64,000 nt of DNA from Numida meleagris (Eukaryota; Chordata; Aves; Galliformes; Numididae). Below, piece after piece: positions 38,403 through 50,934 of this stretch. The stretch is taken from contig NC_034410.1 of NCBI RefSeq assembly GCF_002078875.1, forward strand, positions 81,623,367 through 81,687,366. Reading direction: 5' to 3'. Made by a program: the position numbers and the translations under genes. The notes beneath the pieces are model-generated. The model was not told the origin of the DNA. It saw nothing but the letters and a program-made list of their open reading frames with translations, and ran no database searches. Numbering within the stretch: the stretch's first letter is position 1; the number at the start of each line of letters is the position of its first letter.

Positions 38403-41400
38403 CTACTATTTCATCATTATTTATGTAGGCATCAGTTCATCAGTCTTTCCCCATTTAACAAAGCATTCAACTATGTGCTTAATTATAGGCGTATGGTTAC
38501 ACTCTGTTTGCACCCGGGGAACTTCAATACATAACTGAAGTCAGAAATGTACAGCTTTACTACTACAAAAGAGGACTGTAACAGAACCAAGTTGCTGATC
38601 GTCTTAAATAAGTTAGAAGTTATGTATAAGGGAAGAATCTATGTCAACAAAGTTTACACTCAGCATTCATTGGTAGCATGGAACATTCATGAAAGATAGT
38701 ACACTTTAAAAACAAAAACAGAAGCGCAAACATTGGCTCAATGAATGTTAGTTAGCAGTGCTTTCAAAATTGCTCCTTTTTTTATTTTTTTAAGTGATCT
38801 TGAAGGATCTTGCCTTAACTGACCACATGCTGTAACACAAATTAAACCTAGATTAAACCTCACAACATTTGAGAAATGTTATTTTACCAGTTCCTTGTTT
38901 TTTTCTGCTGGCTGTACACTGCAGCTGCTGCTGAAATTAGAATTAAATTTTTGTGTCAAGTTGCAAGTCACATTTAGCCTAGTTTTAAAGGGACCTGAGG
39001 CTTTTGTTCATGCTGGCACTTCAGAGCCTGTGGAGGTCTCTGGTGGATCACCTGCTGATAGAGAGTCTCAGTTTGATGGTGATGGCCAGGGCTATTGGAA
39101 AATTTCTTTTACCTAACACAAGGAATGCCAGGTTAAAGATGTGTAAGTGCTAAGCTGTATTAAGCCCTTGTAATGTGTATTTCATCTGTTAGCATATATG
39201 AGGTAATATATATTACCTTTCATATGCATTGGTATTCACCCTGAACTGTTAATAGAAAGCATACAGTGCTGTATCATTGCCTTTCCTTCGCCAGTACTAG
39301 TTACCGAGTGTTTACAAAAAGTACATTTCTGAACAAAACATCTTGGAGAAAACCCAACCATTTATATCATCCACTAGGGGAAGCAGAAGTTCCTTTGAAT
39401 CCCAAACCTGAAAGCTTTTGCCACTTCACATTAATCTTCAAATGTAAAAGACATTAAGCATTCAAAAACTTGAGTCTGGTTTCACCTTTTTTATTCCTCC
39501 ACATTTTTGACTGCTACTGATAATGATTATTTTTTTCCCATTTGATGATCCAGGCTGTTCTAATTTTCCCCCAGGGGAGCTAAAGCCCCTTTTTGGCATT
39601 ATTTTCTGTGGAAAGTAATCCATTTTCAAAGTGATGCTGGGTAACTTCAGAAGACTGGGAGGAATGCTAGGCCTAGGCTGACACAACAAGGTTGATTAAA
39701 GATTCCTATCTCACATCTTGTTCTAATTTTTACTTTTTTTTATTTTTATGCTTTACTTCTGTCTGGGTCCTACATTGCAAGGTTAAATATGAATTTTAAC
39801 TGGCAAGTTATTCCTGTGCCTTGTTTCAGTCTTTTGCTTCCCTTTCTATTGAAGTACTGACCTTCAGAATATTTTAAATATAATCCAATCCAAAAGCAGA
39901 AGAGTGATTACAAAGCAGAAGAAAGGAAAAAAATACAGTGCTCAAACAGGACATAGCTGTAGTGAATTTGTTGATTTCAGAATAAAATTTCTGTTTTCAG
40001 AAGAAAAATTCAGAGGACCTTTTTACAGTGAGGTTACAGTGACATGCTGAAACATCTGTATGATGGGTCAGTCATTTCATGAGAATTTTCAGAGAAATAA
40101 CATTCTTAGTTACACAGAATACTAAACCTAATTTTGCAAGTGAGTAATTTAAGGTATGTAGAGGCAAATAGTTTAAGCACTTGATGAAATCAGTGTGCTT
40201 CACAAGCCTTTTACACATGCACTCAACTCAAGCTGTAAGAATGGCAGAGAATATTTGTAGAGCTTGAACAAAGTCTTTTCCTCAGAAAGTTTCTCACTAA
40301 ATCCTATACCAAAGGATGTTATATTGGATCTACAAATCTACACTGTAAAGTGATTTATAGATATGGAGAAAGTTAGAATTCAAAGAGAATTAAAAAATCT
40401 GAATGAGACTGAGTGTACTAGCTTGAGTAGCACAGAAAAGCCAGATGTTAATTTAACTCACCTCAAGAGAGAGACTGAATGGTTTAATCTCTTGATGAGT
40501 TTCTTGGAAATGTGTTGTATTTGCATTTCTTGAATTTTTCTGATTATATATATATTTAAGTCATTGTGTATGCATGACCTGTTCTGAGTTAACATTGCCT
40601 GGAGGATGAAATGGAATATGTGTAAGGATATGCCAGATTTTTGAGCAGAAGGTAGTGCTGCATGATTTTCTTGGGCTTCATTCTTAATGTGTATGAATGT
40701 GACCTAGAAAAGCTGGCCTGCTAGAAAAATTAAGCATGCAGGAGAAAATGCACAATTCATATACTGACTTTGATTAATTTCATGCGCTGTCATCTTCTCA
40801 ATCTGCTGCCTTTATGGTTAATTAACTCATTTGCAGCCTCTGACAAGTGAGGCTTCATATACAGCTAGTTTACAAGCAGAACAAATTGTGATGTTTCTCC
40901 AGTAAACCTGTATTTTTGTTCTTTTTTTGCGCCTACTCCAGGCAGACAAGTCCATTAGGTTTTATTGTTTTGGGTACTCAGGCCATTTTCCTTCCTAGAA
41001 ATGAAGGCTTTCCCTTAAAGTCAGTGTGATCTCCCTCATGTACTGTCCTACACTCAAGACGCTGAGATGCAGTGAAGAGGTACAGATGCTTTGAGTTCAG
41101 TGAAACCGTGAACATCCATGTCTGCTTAGGAGCTGCTGCTTACATTTAATCTGATGTGCATTTAGCCATTGAAGTATTGTCATGAAAATGGTTGTGTGAG
41201 GGAGAAACAAAATCCTGGATTTATAAGAAATTAACTTTCCTATTTCCAGCCTTTGGAAGGCCCGAGCCAAATCTTAGCAGACCAGTGGAAAGCTTCCCTC
41301 AGTCTTTCACTCAGAATCTGAAAGTGCGCTGTTGCATGAACATAGTTTGTTTTGAATTGTATTTAATTAGTGCTTTGAAGATAGGGATCAAGATGTTGCA

Positions 41401-41604
41401 ATAAACTTGGATTAGGATAAGCCAGCAAGTGCAGACTACATGATGTACTTACTGTGGTCTGTCCAACTTAGCCGGCAGACTACTTCAAGTCCTCTATTTT
41501 TTTACAAACTTGTCATGGTTTTATGATTTTCGGTTATTGGTATTCCACATCATAACATCATGTAGTGGATGTACCTAGTTCTCAGAAGAGAAGGACTACT
41601 ACAG

Positions 41605-41859
41605 NNNNNNNNNNNNNNNNNNNNNNNNNNNNNNNNNNNNNNNNNNNNNNNNNNNNNNNNNNNNNNNNNNNNNNNNNNNNNNNNNNNNNNNNNNNNNNNN
41701 NNNNNNNNNNNNNNNNNNNNNNNNNNNNNNNNNNNNNNNNNNNNNNNNNNNNNNNNNNNNNNNNNNNNNNNNNNNNNNNNNNNNNNNNNNNNNNNNNNNN
41801 NNNNNNNNNNNNNNNNNNNNNNNNNNNNNNNNNNNNNNNNNNNNNNNNNNNNNNNNNNN
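41605..41859. other. Assembly gap (255 N)
   Basis: 255 unresolved bases. Open frames that appear to cross it are artefacts of N. Confidence 1.
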
Positions 41860-42050
41860 GTTTTGCATTCCGATATTTTATTTAGTAAATTAGTTTTGTT
41901 TCTCCTCAGATTGTTGCCGCTGTTCTTTGCTCTCAGGGCCATCTCCCTACCCTTTTCCCCTTTCCCCTTTTCCCGGGACGTGGGCCCGTGGGTCCCCCGT
42001 CCCCTTCGTCACGGAATCGGGCCTAGCGCCCGTAAACCGTTGACAAAACT
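41860..42050. other. CpG-rich segment at the gap edge, probable unidentified repeat
   Basis: Directly after the gap, composition changes. From about 41925 to 42050 the sequence is C-rich, with runs such as CCCTTTTCCCCTTTCCCC, and many CpGs (CCCGGGACG, CGTCACGGAATCGGGC, GCGCCCGTAAACCG). The surrounding intron has almost none. On the minus strand a purine-rich block is followed by CTAAATAAAATATCGG, which holds an AATAAA signal, so a retroelement read on the minus strand is plausible (ERV/LTR or LINE 5' region). I could not assign a family. Confidence 0.5.
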
Positions 42051-45000
42051 CTATTTGTAGATGATTTTTAAAGTCATCCCATCAAATGTTGTTAGCAGTA
42101 GTCCAGTTCTGCAGCAGTAAGTAATCCTTCAGCTCAACCTGTTGCATTAATTTCTGGATATTTTGAAGGAATAAATACCCATTTTTCTGCGTCCAGAGTG
42201 AATTCTTGCGGATAATGACAATGCTTAGAAAACATAGGTTTCCCTACATCAAGTCAGAGGTCTTCAACTCATTTGAAGTGGAGAATGAGAAAATATAATG
42301 ATTAACTGCCAACAATGTGGCAAATGTTCCAGCTCAACTTTTCACTCCATCACATCTATTCGAGTATGTATGAGAAAATGCTCTGTTAGCAAGGAGCAAA
42401 ATATATCCGCGTATTTCTTGAAAATACCATGTGTCTATACAGATGTACAAATTTCTTGTTGTAACTGAAAGGCATGAAGAAAGAAAAAAGCAAGTGTGAT
42501 ACTTGAATTAGGTGGGGAGAAAAAAAGAAAAACATGAAAATCAGTGTTAGCTTTTAGAATTGCATTGTCTTGTTCACTGAAGTAGTTCAGATTCAGAGAG
42601 AATTTGTGAGTGACTCATTGTGCCTCAGGTCCTAACTTTTAATATTTTCTGTTAGCTACTAGTATTTTTTAACAAGCACTAAGTCCAGCTTTCCTATGAA
42701 AGAGGAAGGTGCAGGTGGAAAGCTTGTTTGTATTGAGATACATGAGTAAAGAAAATGGAACCCACTTGTTTTTAAAGCATGCCTGGAGCCACCAGTTTGA
42801 AAGATCCTTGACTATAAAATCAATTGCCTTAACAAGAAAAAGAGCAACTTTTCAACTGTAAGTTGTCAGCTGGAAAAGAGTGAAGAAATACCAAATAGTT
42901 GCTTCAAGGATAAAAAGCAGATGGAGATGGTTGTAATCCAAGTTTACAGTACATGCCATCAGATGCAAGAAGTATGCTTCCCTGAAATACTTAAACGTAT
43001 CTAAACAAAGAAGTCAACTTGGCCTGCCTGTGTAAAACATTGCTGTCATAATGCCAAAGCTATTGGGATATATAAGTTGTTATTTTGCAGGTAGAAATAT
43101 CATTAGTCCCAAGTCAGGATTTTAGTAAGCTGCGTTTTAAGGAAATACAACATGTTGTGAAAATAAAATAGGCAGTTGTGGCTGAATTTTATCTAGTAGT
43201 ACTGTTTCATGAGTTTGGATGCATAATGCTTTAGTTTTCAGAATTACCCATCTTCCAGTCTCTGTTATTCTTAGGTGATGCATCTTTTCTGGCAATGTCT
43301 ATGGTTTTTGGTAGAGTGTAGGTAGCCTATTGGAAAGTTCTGATGAAAAATGGAGGAAGTTCTTCCAGTTGGTGAAACTGGATTGATAGTTGAAATAAGT
43401 GTATACAAAAAACCCAGGTAATGCAATGAATACACTTCCTCTGAATTTCGCTAGATTTTATTGTCACGGTCATTTCCCTTTACTGCAGTTCATTCAGTTA
43501 CGTCAGTGTCCAATTATGAGACTTTAGCTACTTTCAGCACTGTTTCAGAACTCAAATGTGGACTGCAGGAGTACTTCTTTGTGCACACACAATCATGTGC
43601 CTTAAGTGTAGACATCCTGGTAGGAAGCCACTCAGCAGTCCTTCCCCCCAAGTCCTGATCTTGAAATCTAATGCTGCCAAATTTGACAGCTTCTTTTATT
43701 AAAGAAGTCTTTAAACTAGCTAGTGTGCTTATCATGATTTAGTTACTTACACTCATCAGTAAATGGGAATTAAAAATCAAAGTTGTAGGCTCATGACAGT
43801 AGCAAATATCCTTCGTACTCTGTCCGTATCCCTTTGGTCTCTCATGCCTCATTTCAGCAAGCTGCTGGGCAAGCTCTTGTACTCCTCAGGTGCCATCAGC
43901 AGATGATCTGGTGTGCAGTGACAGCAGGGCCTTGAGTCTTGGTGAATGGGGAATCAGGATCTGTATCATGTGTGGCAGCAGAGAAGTACGCAACATCAGT
44001 GTGAAAAAATAAGAGAACAAAACATAGTGAATTAGTATGTTTCCATAAAGTGCCACAGAAGTAGTAAGGTCAATGTAAGGAAAAATAACTGGCATCCAGA
44101 TGCTCTGAATCTTAATTAAGCATACTGTGCCTTAGATACAGCTTTTGTCTTTTCTGCCAGCAGAAAGCACAGGTGTGTGTGATGAGACCATTCCTGCGAT
44201 TTTGTAGGAAGAAAGGAGATGGTCAAATTTCTGCATTCTATGTGTGCATTAACACGCTGGCTTTTATGATTGTTAGTAAGCATTGTGGTTAATTCTGATT
44301 TATTCCCTCAGGTCTGAAGAATGTAGGCAAGCTTTCCTTTTAATAGCAGATCTTTGGGTTTACCTTATGTGTTAATTATAATACCCCAAGATATTCATTC
44401 CATGGCAAGCATAGTTTAATTTATAAGATAGTCCATTTTCTCATGGTTCATAGTAAATTTCTGGAGACACAGACTTTGTTACCAAGTTGCTTCTTCATGT
44501 TATTTCTGTTTTGCTGACTGTTGAATTTCTGAGAGAAACTGCACTGTTGGGGCTGTCCCTTTTTACAAGATTTTACAATGCAAGTAACAGTTTGTACGGA
44601 AACAACAGCAGAAATTCCACACAAACTCAGCTCGAATTTTTGGCTATATGAGGATCTTGTACTCCTCCAAATGCTGGAATTGAATCCACTGTGTGTTTTG
44701 TGTCTACAGATGTGAGGCACATGGGATCCTTCTTTTTCTGTTGACCTGTGCTGCATAACCTCCTCTCTGAATCTCTTTTTCTGAATTTCCTGTCTTTCTG
44801 GAGCTAGAAAACCCAGTGAGACAGAAGCTGAGTTAATCAATACAGCATTATCTTTATTTTCCTTCTTAAATATTTCTTAATTTTCTTGTTTTCTTCTTAA
44901 ATTATTCTCTGTTCTGGTTGTCATATATATGTATAGCACACTAGTGGAATCCCGCCGACAGGAAAGAAGGTGGTATGCAACATTTTTCAGATTGTCATGT

Positions 45001-48000
45001 AAGAGTGGGTTTCTTGTACCTTAGCCTGGAAGAATGACCCAGATATGGAAGGAGTCTATGTCTGGGTGACACAGGCTCAATCTAGATTCCAGGCGCATTC
45101 TTGAACCAAATTCCAAATCCCTTTGTTCCTCAGTGCCTCATATCGAAAATTGGCATTTGGATTTTACAGCCCTGAGGGAAGAACATGAGAGAGCTAAGGG
45201 ACGTATTAAATGTGTTAAAGACAGATACGTAGGTGAAAGTTGAACCTAATACTAATTGTTACCATATCTTTTCTTCTGGCATCTCTCAAAAATGCTTGTC
45301 ATTCTTTAGTTAGATATATTCATTTTTTAAAGCAACTGCTACTGGCTGAAGATACCTGGACAGCATTAAAAAATATGTCCTACAAAAAACTGAAACCATC
45401 AAAACATTTGTGATGTCTTTATATTCAACACGTAGCGCATCCCAAGAAACTTCTGAGTTGCATCCAGCTCAGGTCCCTAAAGTTATTGTGCAAGGCTGTT
45501 GCCCTAGGACTCATCATGCTTATCTCTAAGGTTTTAAGTCAGCCTCTTTGGTTACATGACTGGTATTTAGGAAGGAAGATGTCTGGTAAAATGTGTGGAT
45601 TTCAATTACTTTTCATAAGATCAAGATCAAAAGAAAAGTTCTCTGCTGTGATTTTATTTTTTTCCCTCAGTCCTCTAGTAGTAGTTTATACCATATAAAG
45701 TCTTTTCAAAACAACTAGCATACCAGCTGGTTCTCTTACTGGCTCCCATGGCACACTGAAATGTTTCTCATCTGGACTCGCTGTGTACTTTCTTTCAATA
45801 TTGCAATCCTCTTTGATCACAGCAATTGGACAAGGAGTTCAGATACTTTCTGATTTGCCTCCCACCCCCCTCTGTACTGTTTTCCTTCTTGAAGACTACT
45901 TTAATAAGAAAATAAGAATGCGTTCAACATAAAAATACTGTTAATACTGTAAGTAGTGTGATGTTTTTTCTAGATTGATCCCTTTTTTGAATTTCTTCTT
46001 TTCTTTAAAAGACACAGTACTGCAGCAAACGTTAGGCTTGTTTCATTTCCAGCAGCGTGTAGTTGCATCCTTTAGTAATAAAATTGAAGCATCCTCTTCA
46101 GAAGGCTTTTTTTTTTCCAGCCTCCACTGTACTTAAAATTTCACTGTGTGGTTGTGCAGGCACCTAATTTTTATGATTTTGTATGGAAAGCAACTCTTCT
46201 CTAAGTCACAGTTTGAGTGCTTCCCAGTAGAACTTTGCATATCTACAGCCTTTTGTGCAAAATGTGAACGAAAGAGTAAAATGGGCTAAGAGACCCCAGC
46301 AGGTATTAGTGTATGGGGTTGCCTCAAGATGGTTTATCCCATGTGGACTGAGTTTCTGTTCATCTTGTTTTCTTTTAAGTAGAATGAACAGAATTCCACT
46401 TCTTCAGACTTTCTTCTCTGTGTCTCTGGTAGTGGAACTTTAATGTGATTCTCAGTGGTTTTCAGGCACTCAGGTCGCTTCTTTTTTTGTCTTCCTCATT
46501 GTGGTCTACCTTGTACATGCTCTCATCCTTTGATGTCTGTTGGGCCACTCATTCATGCATGGGGGAGCTGTAGAATCTGCTATTTTAAGACTTCAGTGTG
46601 GCTACTGGGGGAAAAGACGGGGTAGACCTTCTGAAGGTGAGGTTGCTTCCAAATCTGCACTGCCTGGTGATTTGCACAGATGACCATCTGTAAAAGCTGA
46701 ATATCTCATAGCAAGATTGGTGCCAGAGTTCCGGAGAGTTCTGGTAACTTCAAAATTCATCACTACCCTGCACGATATCCTTTCTGATTTCCTTGCCATT
46801 CCCTTCTGGCAGAGAAGATGCAAGGTGAATGCCCAAGTTCTGTTTTTGCCAGTGGAAGATCTAATTTCAGAATAATGTATAAGACAGAAAATATCAGTTT
46901 TACTAAGTAGAAACTGCAGTACCTATCAAAGAAGATACTGTTGTCATTTACTATCTTGGGTTTTGTGTAGGAATAGCAAGTACTCAGAGAACAGTTCAAG
47001 GAACTTGGTCACGGGACAAGGTCCAAAAACTGAATGCAAGTTTTACAATGCAAGCATCATCCCCTGATGTAGTTAGTACTACAGTTACTCATTCAGGGAG
47101 TTCTGCCTTTCTTCCTTTTTGCTCAAAAGAGTGAGTTAGGATTATTTGTCATCTTTGGCTAAACTGACATGATATTATGTGGAGGAGATGTGACAGACAT
47201 CACCAGCCAGACAAATAAGGATAGCAGTTTGCCTTTACCTACAGGTCATTGGCACAGCATGTTTTGACATGAATAGTTCTGTCCTAGTTTGCACCGCTTA
47301 CAAAATTATGAATGTTAGAGCACTGATAGAATCCTGACAGTTCTTAGATCCAGGAGGAGGATGAAGACTAAAGCAGCATCCTTTCAGTTACCTGTCCTTT
47401 CAACAGGTTACCTTCTAAAGCTTTTGCAGTAGGTAGCCATTCCCTGTGGAAGTGAGAAGTGGAAAACACTGCATCTGTTCTCATGTTGAAGGAAAAAAAA
47501 AAAAATGCACTGGGGAGTACAGGAGGAAAAAAAAAGATTGCTCTCTCCATGTCTCCATGTTAGAAAAGCCATCCCACAGCACCACCTAGCAGACATTGTT
47601 AGGTACAGATGGATATGAATAGATTGAGGAAAAGTCTGATAGAATATGAAGCTGAGCAAATCTTGAGAGTGTAGTTTCAAACTATGATTCCACTGTATGT
47701 CTAGCTCAGGGCATTTATACAAGCTCAGGCTCTCTGTCATTCCCTCATGCAGCTGTTAGCATCAGGCATTTGTAGCCTAGTGCAGCTAGTTAATCTCTCT
47801 GCATATTCAGTGGAAGAGATCTTCAGGTTTTGTTTTTACTCAGGACTTGTGATCTTTGGCACCAAGTATTTTTTAAAACACCTATCTTAAACAAAATGGT
47901 GGTATTATTAATTGTATTATAATTGATTTATGTTCTTCTCTGTAAAAAGTCCAAAGCACCAGGGCCAGAGCTGCCCAGCATCCTGCTGAGAAATATTGCC

Positions 48001-48620
48001 AGAGTACAGATTCTGAAGAGCACTGGGGGCCCAGCATGGTCCCACCCACCACAGCTGGGGAAAAAGCGTTAGAGAATATTTAAGCTGCAGCTGCTGGCAG
48101 CCTCTGTTTGTAAGAGCATTGTCCTAGAGGCAACGAGAACTTGAGCTTACTTTTGGACTTCAAAATATGAAGTATTTATTTGTGAAATTGTAGCATATTT
48201 GAGCCTATCACCTTTCTTGTGATACTTGTTTACTTTTTCTCCTCTGGCTGCCTTGAATTGCATTTTAACCTTCATCATGCCCCCTAATGGAAATGCCTAC
48301 ATGTGGGAAACTAGCTAGGTTCTCCAAGGACATATTCAAGGATGCACTGGTCTTCCTATGAATTGTGTTGTGGATACAGGTTACAATAAACATGACTCAA
48401 GAATGGAAAGGAGTTGCAGGACTTTCATCTTGCAAAGCTTTTGAGTTTGGCATTATACATGAAGGCAGATCTGCTTTACTATTCAGAGGTAGTACAGAGA
48501 GATTTCTGGCATTAGTGCTGAAATCCATTCCCTTCCAGGTTCTGAGATCTTATTTTCCTGGTTAAAACAGGGGACTGGCTATCAAGACTCTTAATTTACT
48601 CTATAGCATTGGGGAAACTT

Positions 48621-48643
48621 TTTTATTATGATTATTATTATTC
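48621..48643. repeat. ATT-rich microsatellite
   Basis: TTATTATG followed by ATTATTATTATT, an imperfect trinucleotide repeat. Confidence 0.75.
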
Positions 48644-50880
48644 AGATCCAAGAACTGTACAACTAAATCCATATGTGGACATGTAAAATATTCTGACTTT
48701 CAGATATTGTGAGACATTTTACTTTTATTAAAGGAAATGTGCCTATGCAGTACCTAGGAAAATAGAGAAAACTACTTTTTCAGGTATTTCTATGATCACT
48801 GTGATAATATCTTTCATGCCCTTCACACAGTTTTTCTCTGATACTTCCATTTATGAAACTATTTAGATGCTTAAGTAAATATTCTTTGTCAAGTGCTATG
48901 AAAGCCTACTGTGAAACATTTTCTAAAATTAGGAAAAAATAACACCAAAACTAAGAGTTCAGTGTGATTTTGTTACTCTTACTGAACTTGCATTTTCAAA
49001 AATAATACTCTTCTGAGTTGAAAGGGTCAAATCTCAATTACATTTCCTTTGGCTAAATACAAAGGAACCATTCCCATCGGACATTATACAGCTACCACGG
49101 TGCATTTCAGTTTAGCTTTCTGAGATACAAAGAGATCACGTTAGGCAGCGGTTTATTTTACTGCCTTTGTGAACTGCTGCCCCCCATTAGGGCATCATTG
49201 TATCTTCTGATTTTGCCTGCAGTAACTCTTGACTTCAGAAGGAAGTAGAAGTAATCTGTTGTGGTTACTTCAGGAAAAAGAAATTGCTGAGTGGTTTTGT
49301 TTTATTGATTTGGGTTTTTTCCTCCTTTCTCTCCTGCTTTTCTGTCTCTACAGTGTCCAAAGAACTGAAACAACAGCCCCAAAATGATCTATGATGCAAG
49401 TCAAATCACTGCTGATTATGATCTCATGCTTCTGTGGTTCAGCTCTTTGAATGACTATGGCAATTATTTGGCTAGAATTTACTCAAGTCCCAGACACTAA
49501 GTAGTTCTCAGATACTACACCACAAATACATTTCATTCTGCCAATAATGAAACTGAAATGCATGTTAAATAATGTCACTATAAATGCCCAACTTTGGCCC
49601 AAGCAGTTGCTTGGTCAAAGGTATTTCATTCTCAGGCTTATAGTAATTTGGGTTCCACTGCTCTGCCATCTGTTTCCCTGCCCTGACCTTTTCTGAAGAA
49701 AACCTGTCAGTACCTTGGTAGTTACAGACTCCTAGCAACATCAACCCTTTTCATCCCAAAAGAAGGCAATTTAATTTCATCTTGTTATATTGCTGTTTGG
49801 TATTTTTAGTTCTGTGTATTTGGCAAGAATTATCTTCAAGTGATTTGTGAACATCTTGGACATCTCTGTGGCCATCTGAGTCTTAATGCATGTAGAACTG
49901 TTCTGTTATGCCCAAGTTACATGATCACCTGTGACCTGGTAAAAAGCATTATTGACCTTTTTTGACATCCTGATGCCCATTTTGATATGTGTGTGCTGGG
50001 GGGGTGTTAGGGGTATGAGAGAGAAAGATGGAAAGAAATTGATTGGAAGATGCCAGGCTTTGTAAAAGGAAGAAGGCTTTTATAATGATATCTAGAGGTC
50101 TCCATTTATTTGCTAATGTTCTTGACACAGTTGTTATCACTTAATCACATCCAGTCGCCCAAAGTAGTACCCACATATTTATATCTCATACTTTGAAAAA
50201 AACAAGAAGTAAGATTTTTTATGTATATTATAACAAAGATATTTGTTCTCAGTAACAAGAGGTGGGAGATGGCCACGGTGATGAATCTGGATATCAAGAG
50301 TCCTCTAATGGAGGCTGATGAAGCTGAGGCTGATGTTCTCTAATCTGCCAACCTTCAGACTGCGAGTGAACAGCAGTGCAATTAGAGTTAACCCCAACTC
50401 AGGCTTGGAAAGCCTTTGCCACATCACCTAGATAGAACCATTTCCCTTTTTGTTATCCTAACAGGAGGCTCTGACTGTTCTCTTTGTACGTCTTTCTTCT
50501 TTGCTTGATTGGGAACCAAGCACTCATCTTTTAAGTTCGTGTGTTTAATTTGCTGTAGCAAGTGAGAGAGTGGGTGTGAAGAGCTTGTCTGGCACAAGTC
50601 AGTGGAAGGTAGCTTGGGGCAGAGAAATTACATTATCTCCTTGTGTGGAAACCTCAGTACATCTTTTTCTGAAGAGATCCTAATGATATTTCACGTTTTG
50701 TTTTTGAAAGTGATATGAGATTTACTTAATGAACTATCTTAGGGTTTTTTTTAAGACTTCATATTAAGTTTGCAGTACAGGCATGGTGTTCTGCAAGTCT
50801 GTTACTCTAGTTAGATATAAACTCAAAAATAAATGAAAAGTTATTGTGATAAATTTTCTTTAATTTGCAAATGCGTGTAT

Positions 50881-50934
50881 TTCCATATATATCAAACATA
50901 TGTTTATTTGCAATATATACATATATACATATGC
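50881..50934. repeat. AT/CATATA low-complexity tract
   Basis: Alternating TA and CATATA units, including CAATATATACATATATACAT. Low-complexity intron DNA. Confidence 0.75.

Noticed and set aside
41565..42060. Long open frames crossing the gap
   Set aside because: They are open only because N codons cannot give stops.
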